Part shown: piece after piece, positions 5,408 through 10,814 of the stretch | Position numbering within the stretch: position 1 is the first letter of the stretch | How the letters are laid out: each line of letters begins with the position of its first letter | Assembly (NCBI GenBank): GCA_030839005.1 | Contig: JAUZEM010000253.1 | Coordinates: 1 to 10,814, forward strand | Direction: 5' to 3' | Source: Actinomycetota bacterium | Lineage (GTDB): Bacteria > Actinomycetota > Acidimicrobiia > IMCC26256 > PALSA-610 | DNA: 10,814 bases | Made by a program: the position numbers and the translations under genes | The notes under the pieces: model-generated | The model's database searches: none | What the model was told of the DNA's origin: nothing | The model's input: the letters and a program-made list of their open reading frames with translations, nothing else

Positions 5408-7006
5408 TCACCTCCTGCGCGCGGGAAACGTAATAGGTCGTCCGAGCGAGTTCCATGTCGCGGCGGCCACGGCGGCGAAGACGGCGTCGGTCGAGCGAGC
5501 GCGCGCCGGTGCGGGATCGTCGACGATCGTCAGCGTGATTTGCGGTGTCTCGGCCGCGCGCAACACGCCGAACGAACGGATGGTGAGATCGTGTATCTCG
5601 CCGGTTCGGGAATCGACCGCGAGCCCTTCACTGGTGACCCATCCCAGCGCCATGTGCGCGGCACCGATCGCATAGGAACGCAACGCGACCTCGTCGAGCG
5701 GATCGCCGGGCGCCAGGCTCACGTTGACCGTCGTGACCTTGTCGCGCTCGAGGGCGACCTGTGCGCTCGCGCGCGCCCCGCTCGGAGTCACGACTTCGAC
5801 ATCGCGCCCGAGTGCGCCCGCGACGAGTAGTGCCTGCTCCGCGAGGCCGACGGCCCGCAGGTCGGCACTCACGCGAGGACCGGGGACGTCGACCTCCGCC
5901 CAGCGCGCCCGCACCTCGATGCCGGCCGGTACCGGCCACACGCGGGGCTCGCCCGCACCGCGCGCGACCACACCGTCGATTTCGACCACGCCGTCGCGCG
6001 CGACAGCCACCGCCGCGATCGGCGGTCGCTTGGGTCCCAGGCGCACGACGTCTTCGCGCGCGTAGACCACGCGCACCGCGCGCCCCAGGTGATCGGCGAG
6101 CTCGCGCGCCGCCATCGGCGCGGCCGAATGCAACTTGCCCCCGAACGCGCCCGCGTTCGCGAGCGGCGACGCCGGCTCGCCTCCGGGCGCGCACCACGAC
6201 GCGTCGGGTTCGAGGTACGCCGGCTCGACCCATTGCGTCGCGAGTTGCACACCTCCCGGCGGGCATGCGGGCATACGTTCGACCAGCGGCGCGCGCGGGT
6301 CGACGGTCGTGCGACGCCCTTGCACCTTGCCGGCTCGCGCGCGGGCAAGGAGCAGCGAATCGGCGACGACCCACCGCATGCCCGCGGCCTCGACCGCATC
6401 GGCCGTCGATCCCGGCGGGAGTGGAACCGCAACCAGCGCGTCACGCGGCGCGGTGTCGTCGGCGAAGGGCGCACCACCCAGCGGCACGTCGAGATCGACG
6501 CGCTGGGCGCCGCCGGATTCGAGCGCGGCCCGGCGTCCCGCCGCCTCGAGATCGCGTACGCCCCCGGGTGGGCCGCCGGCGATCGCGTCGCGCACGGTCA
6601 GCCAACCGGTGCACCGACACAAATGCGCGGCGAGCGAGCGGTCGACATCCCGTACGCGCTCGCCCGCGAAGCGCATCACGATTCCCGGTGTGCAGAATCC
6701 GCACTGCGAGCCACCGCTCGCGACGAACGCCGACGCCGCGTTCACGCGGGCCGACTCGTCGAGGCCTTCGATCGTCGTCACTGCGCGTCCCTCGATCCGC
6801 GCGACCGGGGTGACGCACGCCACGCGCGGCTCACCGTCGACGAGCACGGTGCAGCACCCGCATTGGCCTTGCGGAGCGCAGCCGTCCTTCGCCGACACGA
6901 TGCCGAGCCGTTCCCGCAACACGTTCAAGAGCGATTCGCCGCGTTCTACGTCGGCGTCGACGACGACGGACGCACCGTTGAGCACGAATCTCATCGGCAT
7001 CGGCAT
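5408..7006 (-). CDS. Fused [2Fe-2S] / molybdopterin-binding-like oxidoreductase (xanthine dehydrogenase family, compact)
   Basis: The 532-residue protein joins two xanthine dehydrogenase-family modules. Residues 5-150 are the small Fe-S subunit: a plant-ferredoxin cluster with Cys43, Cys49, Cys52 and Cys64 (DGCAPQGQCGCCTVLVDG), then the helical cluster domain with Cys102, Cys105, Cys130 and Cys132 (SQCGFCTPG, LCRCTG). Residues about 165-530 resemble the molybdopterin-binding subunit: EPAYLEPDASW (261-271), NAGAFGGK (284-291), RAVRVVYAREDV (309-320), and VALRSYAIGAAHMALGW with SEGLAVD (440-465). This half is about 370 residues, whereas the usual subunit is over 700. The GxGE motif bearing the catalytic glutamate is not found; RARSTDAVF (502-510) stands where I would expect it. 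There is no FAD domain. Start codons at 7006, 7000 and 6994 are all ATG without a clear Shine-Dalgarno. It lies downstream of the Fe-S carrier gene and is coupled to ridA. Substrate and activity are unknown. Confidence 0.78.
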   Translation of the reverse strand: MPMPMRFVLNGASVVVDADVERGESLLNVLRERLGIVSAKDGCAPQGQCGCCTVLVDGEPRVACVTPVARIEGRAVTTIEGLDESARVNAASAFVASGGSQCGFCTPGIVMRFAGERVRDVDRSLAAHLCRCTGWLTVRDAIAGGPPGGVRDLEAAGRRAALESGGAQRVDLDVPLGGAPFADDTAPRDALVAVPLPPGSTADAVEAAGMRWVVADSLLLARARAGKVQGRRTTVDPRAPLVERMPACPPGGVQLATQWVEPAYLEPDASWCAPGGEPASPLANAGAFGGKLHSAAPMAARELADHLGRAVRVVYAREDVVRLGPKRPPIAAVAVARDGVVEIDGVVARGAGEPRVWPVPAGIEVRARWAEVDVPGPRVSADLRAVGLAEQALLVAGALGRDVEVVTPSGARASAQVALERDKVTTVNVSLAPGDPLDEVALRSYAIGAAHMALGWVTSEGLAVDSRTGEIHDLTIRSFGVLRAAETPQITLTIVDDPAPARARSTDAVFAAVAAATWNSLGRPITFPARRR

Positions 7007-7053
7007 CGCGGCGACGGTACTCGCCGCCCCGACCGCGCCGGGACGCGAAACGA

Positions 7054-7070
7054 CCCCGCAAAACGCGGGG
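7054..7070 (-). terminator. Stem-loop downstream of the Fe-S carrier gene
   Basis: CCCCGC (7054-7059) and GCGGGG (7065-7070) form a perfect 6-bp GC stem around a 5-nt loop. On the minus strand it lies about 27 nt after the carrier stop codon and is followed by TCGTTTCG, only a weak T-rich tail. It could attenuate or end the carrier transcript before the molybdo-hydroxylase-like gene. The poor T-run keeps this tentative. Confidence 0.4.
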
Positions 7071-7096
7071 CCGTCACGTGTAGTCGAAAAGGTTGG

Positions 7097-7417
7097 TCAG
7101 GAGAACGACTGGCCGCAGCCGCAGGTGCGTTGGGCGTTGGGGTTGTTGATCGCGAAACCCGCGCCCTGGAGGCCGTCCTTGTAGTCGAGCGACGCACCCT
7201 CGAGGTGCTGCGCGCTCGCGGGGTCGACGACGACCTGCACGTCACCGTAGGACTCGACGATGTCGTCGGCAGCCTTCTCGGTGTCGAAGAACATCTCGTA
7301 CGACAGGCCGGAACACCCGCCGGGCCGCACCGCCACCCGCAGGTACAGCTCGGGCTGGCCCTCGGCGGCAATCAGCTCCTTGACCTTGGTAGTTGCTGTC
7401 TCGGTCAGGGCAATCAT
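7097..7417 (-). CDS. erpA: A-type iron-sulfur carrier protein (ErpA/IscA family)
   Basis: This 106-residue protein of the HesB/IscA/SufA/ErpA family receives Fe-S clusters from a scaffold and inserts them into target apoproteins. The three ligand cysteines are present: Cys35 in RPGGCSGLSYEM, and Cys99 and Cys101 in the C-terminal TCGCGQSFS, giving C-x63-C-x-C. The length is normal for the family. ATG 7417 was chosen because CGGAGG lies a few bases upstream; starting at 7435 would add six atypical residues. It follows the SufR-like gene after 38 nt on the same strand, probably in one operon, and precedes the two-cluster oxidoreductase. ErpA versus IscA or SufA cannot be decided from this sequence, so the symbol is provisional. 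Confidence 0.9.
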   Translation of the reverse strand: MIALTETATTKVKELIAAEGQPELYLRVAVRPGGCSGLSYEMFFDTEKAADDIVESYGDVQVVVDPASAQHLEGASLDYKDGLQGAGFAINNPNAQRTCGCGQSFS

Positions 7418-7455
7418 CTGGGCCTCCGTGAACACTTCGAGCTCGGACTACACAT

Positions 7456-8112
7456 TCAGGATACTTCGACCGCAACGGTGACCCGGCACGGGTCGCGGTC
7501 GTACAACGTCGCGAAGTCCTCGACTGTTCCCCCGCCGACGGATGAGACGACGCCTTCGCAGATACCACGATGCAGGTTGCACACGAGCTCCGGATAGGCC
7601 TCGGCCAGCTCCCGGAACGGGCAGTGCAGGAACGCGATCTCGGCGCCGCCGTCGGGCCGGGCCTCACGCGCGGGATCGAAACCCAGACGGTCCATCTCGC
7701 CGAACAGCGCCTTGACGCACGACTTCGAGTGGGTGCGTCGACCCGCCTCGACACCCCACGACCGGCCGGCCGCGGTCGCGTCGACGGCCTCGGCACCGAC
7801 GCGCTCGGCCAGCATGGCGAGCATGCCCGCGAGCACCGTGTAACTGGGCGGGTCGAGACCGAGACCGGGCGCCCCCGCGGCCAGCGAGTAGACGTGTTGG
7901 GGCCGACCGACAGTTCCGCGGTGCACGGGCTCGACGTCGACGAGACCGGCTTCGCGGAGCCGTTCCAGATGAAGTCGAACCGTGTTCGCGTGTAGGCCCA
8001 GCCGCTCGGCCAGCTCGGTCGCGGTCAGCGCCGAGGTCGAGCTCGCGAGCTCCTGGTACATGGAGAATCGAGTCTCGTCGCCGAGCGCCTTCAAGACCGC
8101 GAGCAGGTCCAT
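7456..8112 (-). CDS. SufR-like ArsR-type transcriptional regulator with candidate Fe-S cysteines
   Basis: This 218-residue regulator begins with a winged helix-turn-helix (about 3-78): LKALGDETRFSMYQEL, then ATELAERLGLHANTVRLHLERLREAGLV. The C-terminal half carries Cys164, Cys178, Cys185 and Cys209 (spacings 13, 6 and 23) plus Cys132. A cysteine-bearing C-terminal half behind an ArsR-like helix-turn-helix is the plan of SufR, which binds an Fe-S cluster and represses Fe-S assembly genes. The neighbours (A-type carrier downstream, Mrp divergent) fit that role. I chose ATG 8112: TACCGT lies 7 nt before it, with TTGAAA 18 bp further upstream, as for a leaderless start. A TTG at 8133 would add seven residues. 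That it is an Fe-S sensor is inferred from context and cysteines. The cysteine spacing need not match characterised SufR proteins. Confidence 0.8.
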   Translation of the reverse strand: MDLLAVLKALGDETRFSMYQELASSTSALTATELAERLGLHANTVRLHLERLREAGLVDVEPVHRGTVGRPQHVYSLAAGAPGLGLDPPSYTVLAGMLAMLAERVGAEAVDATAAGRSWGVEAGRRTHSKSCVKALFGEMDRLGFDPAREARPDGGAEIAFLHCPFRELAEAYPELVCNLHRGICEGVVSSVGGGTVEDFATLYDRDPCRVTVAVEVS

Positions 8113-8114
8113 TT

Positions 8115-8151
8115 CCTTGACGGTACTTTGCAATCGGGCATATTTTCAAGG
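8115..8151. promoter_or_regulatory. Inverted repeat CCTTGA-N25-TCAAGG, candidate operator
   Basis: CCTTGA (8115-8120) and TCAAGG (8146-8151) are perfect inverted 6-mers with centres 31 bp apart, close to three helical turns. They bracket the predicted sufR-like promoter and abut the mrp promoter, so one dimeric or tetrameric regulator could control both. Short repeats of this size can arise by chance, so this is tentative. Confidence 0.3.
8120..8149 (-). promoter_or_regulatory. Predicted promoter of the SufR-like gene
   Basis: On the minus strand TTGAAA (8149-8144) and TACCGT (8125-8120) are separated by 18 bp, and ATG 8112 lies 7 nt after the -10. This is the only promoter in the window with both hexamers recognisable. 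The -10 has only the TANNNT minimum. Confidence 0.45.
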
Positions 8152-8164
8152 TCTTCACTGGTTT

Positions 8165-8170
8165 TATTCT
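8165..8170 (+). promoter_or_regulatory. -10 box of mrp (near-leaderless)
   Basis: TATTCT lies 4 nt before ATG 8175 and 7 nt before ATG 8178. Transcription would begin at or next to the second ATG, giving a leaderless mrp message. The -35 region overlaps that of the divergent SufR-like gene. Confidence 0.5.
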
Positions 8171-8177
8171 GGACATG

Positions 8178-9374
8178 ATGAGCGATCCGACCCCCCCTCC
8201 CGACGGGAGCTCCCCGGCAGTTCCCTCTCCGGACGACGTCCGCGGCGTCCTGGCCGGGGTTCTCGACCCCGAGCTCCGGGCGTCGATCATCGATCTCGGG
8301 ATGGTCCACGACGTGCGGGTCGAACCGAACGGCGACGTGGTGGTCAAGGTCGCGCTCACGACCGCGGCCTGCCCGCTCCGGGGCCAGATCGGCACCGACG
8401 TGCGCTCCAAGGTGGCCGGCCTGCCCGGGGTCGGAGAAGTCCGGGTCGAGTACGACGAGATGACCCAGGAGGAGCGTTCGGATCTGATGCAGAAGGCGCG
8501 GCTGCGCGCGTCACAGGCGGCGCCGGCCACGGAGGTCCCGGCGACGACGCGGGTCATCGCCGTCGGCAGTGGCAAGGGCGGCGTGGGCAAGTCGTCGATC
8601 ACCGCGAACCTCGCGGCCGCGCTCGCGGCGCGCGGCCTCACCGTCGGCGTCCTCGACGCCGACATCTGGGGCTTCTCCATCCCGCGGATGCTCGGCGTGA
8701 AGGGCCGGCTCGCGGGTGCGAAGGCGGCGGACGGCAAAGGCAAGATCGCACCCAACGAGGTGCCGGTCGGCGGCGGCGTGTTGCGCGTCGTGTCGATGGG
8801 ATTGCTCGTCGACGACGAGGACATCGCGCTCATGTGGCGCGGCCTCATCCTCGCCAAGGCGCTGGAGCAGTTCCTCGTCGACGTCAGCTGGGGTGATCTC
8901 GACTACCTGTTGATCGACATGCCCCCGGGAACGGGTGACATCCAGATGGCGCTGTCGCGCCTGCTGCCGCAGACCGAGATGCTCGTCGTGACGACGCCAG
9001 CGCTCGGTGCGCAGAAGGTGGCTGCCCGCGTTGCCGACATGGCTCGCCGCTCGTATCTGAAGGTGTTGGGCGTGGTCGAGAACATGACCGAGTTCGTCGC
9101 GCCCGACGGTACGCACCACGCGATCTTCGGCTCGGGCGGTGGCAAGCGCCTCGCCGCGCTGACCGGCGCGCCGCTGGTCGGGACCGTGCCCATCGAGCCG
9201 GCGGTGTCGCGGGACGGCGATGCGGGGATGCCGATCGTGCTCGCCCACCCCGACGCGCCCGCGGCACGCGAGCTCCACTCCATCGCGGAGCGGATCGTCA
9301 CCGAGCTCCTGCCCCCCGTCGAGATGGCCGGTTGCACCGCGCGCATGTTCGATCTCGTCCAAAAACTCGCGTGA
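8178..9374 (+). CDS. mrp: Mrp/ApbC family iron-sulfur cluster carrier ATPase
   Basis: This 398-residue protein is a P-loop ATPase that holds and transfers Fe-S clusters to apoproteins. An N-terminal MIP18/DUF59 domain (about 20-95) contains Cys65 in TTAACPL. The deviant Walker A is GSGKGGVGKSS (130-140), switch I carries DADIWG (160-165) and Walker B is IDMPPGTGD (246-254). The CxxC pair usual between ENM and IFGSGGG is absent: residues 304-315 read TEFVAPDGTHHA. Actinobacterial Mrp proteins I know share this loss. The only other cysteine is Cys386 in the C-terminal tail. ATG 8178 is preferred over the adjacent ATG 8175 because of the distance to the TATTCT box; the difference is one methionine. 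It diverges from the SufR-like gene and overlaps the next gene by GTGA. Confidence 0.93.
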   Translation: MSDPTPPPDGSSPAVPSPDDVRGVLAGVLDPELRASIIDLGMVHDVRVEPNGDVVVKVALTTAACPLRGQIGTDVRSKVAGLPGVGEVRVEYDEMTQEERSDLMQKARLRASQAAPATEVPATTRVIAVGSGKGGVGKSSITANLAAALAARGLTVGVLDADIWGFSIPRMLGVKGRLAGAKAADGKGKIAPNEVPVGGGVLRVVSMGLLVDDEDIALMWRGLILAKALEQFLVDVSWGDLDYLLIDMPPGTGDIQMALSRLLPQTEMLVVTTPALGAQKVAARVADMARRSYLKVLGVVENMTEFVAPDGTHHAIFGSGGGKRLAALTGAPLVGTVPIEPAVSRDGDAGMPIVLAHPDAPAARELHSIAERIVTELLPPVEMAGCTARMFDLVQKLA

Positions 9375-9805
9375 GCAGGAAGGATCCGTTCGACCGCCTC
9401 GTCGACACGATCCTCGGTGGCAGCGGACATCGTCCGGTGTGGGGTCAACACCAGCCGAGAACGGGGCGCGGCTTCGACGACCGGCGTTTTCGCAAGGCGC
9501 TGCGCGCACACTGGGGCGCCGAGGCCGACCCGATGCGGGTCTCCCTCGCGGTGCAGGACGCGGCCTTCGTCGCGGGCGTCGTGCAGACGGTGAGCGAGCA
9601 ACTCCGGTTGAACGCCGACGATCGGCGTCGCGTCGCCGTCGGAATGGTCCGGCGGCGCCTGCTCGGCGAGCTCGACCCGACGCTCGACGCGGTCGACGCG
9701 GCGTGGCGAGCGTGGTGGCCGCCCCCGCCGGGCGACGACGGTCGAGCTCTCCTTGCGCAGTTCCTCGACGCGTGGCGAGTCTGGCTGTCAGGCTCGACGC
9801 AGTGA
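9371..9805 (+). CDS. Conserved-looking hypothetical protein, coupled to mrp
   Basis: I do not recognise this 144-residue soluble protein. It starts with GTG at 9371, whose last bases are the mrp stop codon (GTGA overlap), with no Shine-Dalgarno, so translation is probably coupled to mrp. It has no cysteine, signal peptide or membrane segment. It is rich in Arg, Asp and Trp, with helices likely at about 47-85 and 89-120, and tryptophan-rich patches at AWRAWWPPPPG and AWRVWL. An earlier ATG at 9332 would overlap mrp by 43 bp and is less likely. The operon position suggests a role near Mrp or as an independent passenger, but the sequence gives no function. Confidence 0.6.
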   Translation: MSRKDPFDRLVDTILGGSGHRPVWGQHQPRTGRGFDDRRFRKALRAHWGAEADPMRVSLAVQDAAFVAGVVQTVSEQLRLNADDRRRVAVGMVRRRLLGELDPTLDAVDAAWRAWWPPPPGDDGRALLAQFLDAWRVWLSGSTQ

Positions 9806-9938
9806 ATGCATCCGAGCGCGAACAACGCCTGGTGTTCGGTGAGATCGCCGAGCAGTACGACGAGTATCGCCCGACTGCCACGGCGGTCGCGTCGACGTCG
9901 TCTATGACGTCGAGCTCTACCTCAGTCGGCGAGCCTGA
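9802..9938 (+). pseudogene. Internally deleted SAM-dependent methyltransferase remnant
   Basis: The GTG at 9802 overlaps the preceding stop (GTGA) and begins MNASEREQRLVFGEIAEQ, then YDEYRPT, the characteristic N-terminus of class I SAM methyltransferases of the FGxxAxxYDxYRP type. After about 25 residues the match stops. In another frame, two bases further on, comes HGGRVDVVYDVELYLSRRA and a TGA at 9936-9938, which looks like the C-terminus of the same family. The SAM-binding core of roughly 200 residues is missing between about 9874 and 9879. The end overlaps the 3' end of the convergent permease by 17 bp, as an intact gene's end might. I read this as a gene collapsed by an internal out-of-frame deletion. 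An assembly collapse would look the same. The family match is from memory of motifs, not a search. Confidence 0.55.
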
Positions 9939-10814
9939 GCGCCACGGCGGGCCGGATCCGCGCGGCCGAACGAGCGGGAGCAGCCGTCGCGAGGAGCGCG
10001 CATATGAACGTACCGACCATGAGTAGCCCGATCGCGCCGAACGGAACGCGGAATGCCAGGGTCGAACCGAAGGAGTCGGTGAGCGTGATCGACCACGCGC
10101 ACACCAACGCGAGCACCGTGCCGATCAACACGCCTTCGACCGCGACGAACGCCGATTCGACGACGAAGGCCGCACGCACCGCCGCAGCTTGGAAGCCGAG
10201 GGCGCGCAGCACGCCGACCTGCCGGCGCCGCTCGCGCACTGCACGCACCATGATCACGCCGATCCCCGCGACGCCGACGACGAGCCCGAGCGCGAGGTAG
10301 CTGCGCATCAGCAGGAAAAATTGCTGCTGCTGCGCCAAGTCGTTCTGGACCACGGTGTGCAGCGTCTGGGCCTTGCCGCCATTGGCGAGGAAGCGGCCGG
10401 CGAAGGCGTCCGCGAACACGTTCGGGTCGCGTACGTCGACATACGCGCGGTCGGGGACCGCCCTCGCACCGAAAAGGTCGCGTGCCGCCGTGATGCCGAA
10501 GAGGACACCGTTGTCGGCGACGTCGGGTGAGCTGATCGCCGCGATCGTGAAGGTGCGCGAATGGCCGCTCGCCTCGTCCTGCGCGGTGACCCGGTCGCCG
10601 ATGCCGACCTGCTCACGCGGTGGTCCGCCACCGGATGACAGAAAGGTTGCTTCGATGATCGCCAGGTCGGGCGAGGCGAGGACCGCGCGGTACGCGGCCG
10701 CGTCGCTCGCGTAGCCGGCGCGATCGTCGAGCTTGGGCGGGCCGTGGTCGACGAACCGTCGGTCGTAGCCCGTCGCGGTCCATTCGCGTGACCGCGTGAG
10801 ACCGGGTGCGGCGG
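9922..10814 (-). CDS. ABC transporter permease, FtsX/MacB-like, C-terminal part (partial)
   Basis: The frame is open from the right edge to TGA at 9922-9924, giving 296 residues of the C-terminal part of a FtsX-domain permease. The first 145 or so visible residues form an extracytoplasmic region. Then come hydrophobic segments at about FFLLMRSYLALGLVVGVAGI, AAFVVESAFVAVEGVLIGTV and VPFGAIGLLMVGTFICALLA. Between the first two lies RAVRERRRQVGVLRALGF, the cytoplasmic loop that contacts the ATPase in this family. The end, ATAAPARSAARIRPAVALRLAD, is the usual FtsX terminus (ARxxARxxPxxALR). Such permeases move lipoproteins, lipids or antimicrobial compounds, or regulate cell-wall hydrolases; which applies cannot be told. 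The start and any partner ATPase lie outside the window. No ATG is needed because the gene is partial. Confidence 0.88.
   Translation of the reverse strand, partial: AAPGLTRSREWTATGYDRRFVDHGPPKLDDRAGYASDAAAYRAVLASPDLAIIEATFLSSGGGPPREQVGIGDRVTAQDEASGHSRTFTIAAISSPDVADNGVLFGITAARDLFGARAVPDRAYVDVRDPNVFADAFAGRFLANGGKAQTLHTVVQNDLAQQQQFFLLMRSYLALGLVVGVAGIGVIMVRAVRERRRQVGVLRALGFQAAAVRAAFVVESAFVAVEGVLIGTVLALVCAWSITLTDSFGSTLAFRVPFGAIGLLMVGTFICALLATAAPARSAARIRPAVALRLAD

Noticed and set aside
5761..7597. Long plus-strand open frames opposite the molybdo-hydroxylase-like and Fe-S carrier genes
   Set aside because: Arg/Pro-rich translations with no domains, antisense to a protein with clear Fe-S and Moco motifs.
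8511..9881. 456-codon minus-strand open frame opposite mrp and the following gene
   Set aside because: Arg-rich shadow frame with no motif; the plus strand encodes a full Mrp protein.
9220..10026. 268-codon plus-strand frame through the methyltransferase remnant
   Set aside because: It begins inside mrp in the wrong frame. Only the part from 9802 resembles a protein family, and the rest is antisense to the permease.
1..10814. Mobile element, phage, toxin-antitoxin, CRISPR or defence system
   Set aside because: No transposase, integrase, terminal repeats, spacer-repeat arrays or defence-type domains were found; the genes are housekeeping or metabolic.

Overview
The window is a GC-rich chromosomal segment with actinobacterial hallmarks. 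These are a type II glutamine synthetase (GlnII), a GlnA2-type glutamine synthetase, an orphan GlnR-like regulator, a SufR-like winged-helix protein with cysteines, an Mrp/ApbC ATPase lacking the CxxC pair, frequent GTG starts, and several start codons set 6-7 nt behind a TANNNT -10 box (leaderless style). The clade (possibly Acidimicrobiia) is my inference and cannot be fixed from the sequence alone. I saw no tRNA, rRNA, insertion sequence or CRISPR array.

Layout. 1-738 (-) is the glutaminase half of NAD+ synthetase NadE, running off the left edge. 739-922 is an intergenic stretch with a three-copy 20-bp tandem repeat. 923-1561 (+) is a multi-pass membrane protein of unknown function. 1588-4806 is a nitrogen-assimilation cluster: glnII (-) diverges from glnA2 (+), which is followed after 26 nt by a GlnR-like regulator. 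A four-half-site candidate GlnR box lies between the divergent glutamine synthetase genes. 4816-4959 (-) is a 47-residue membrane protein. 5019-7006 (-) is a pair: a fused [2Fe-2S]/molybdopterin-binding-like protein that looks shortened and lacks the usual catalytic glutamate motif, followed 2 nt later by a RidA-family protein. 7097-9374 is an iron-sulfur module: an A-type Fe-S carrier and a SufR-like regulator (-), divergent from the Mrp/ApbC scaffold ATPase (+). 9371-9938 holds a small unknown protein coupled to mrp by a GTGA overlap, then what looks like an internally deleted SAM-methyltransferase gene, also GTGA-coupled. 9922-10814 (-) is the C-terminal part of an FtsX/MacB-like ABC permease running off the right edge.

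How the genes fit together. The glutamine synthetase/GlnR-like cluster reads as a self-contained nitrogen-response unit in which the regulator may act on the promoters beside it. The Fe-S genes supply a sensor (SufR-like), a carrier (ErpA/IscA-like) and a scaffold (Mrp). The molybdo-hydroxylase-like fusion directly downstream would need two [2Fe-2S] clusters, which makes it a natural client. RidA beside an oxidoreductase of this class suggests removal of reactive imine/enamine by-products.
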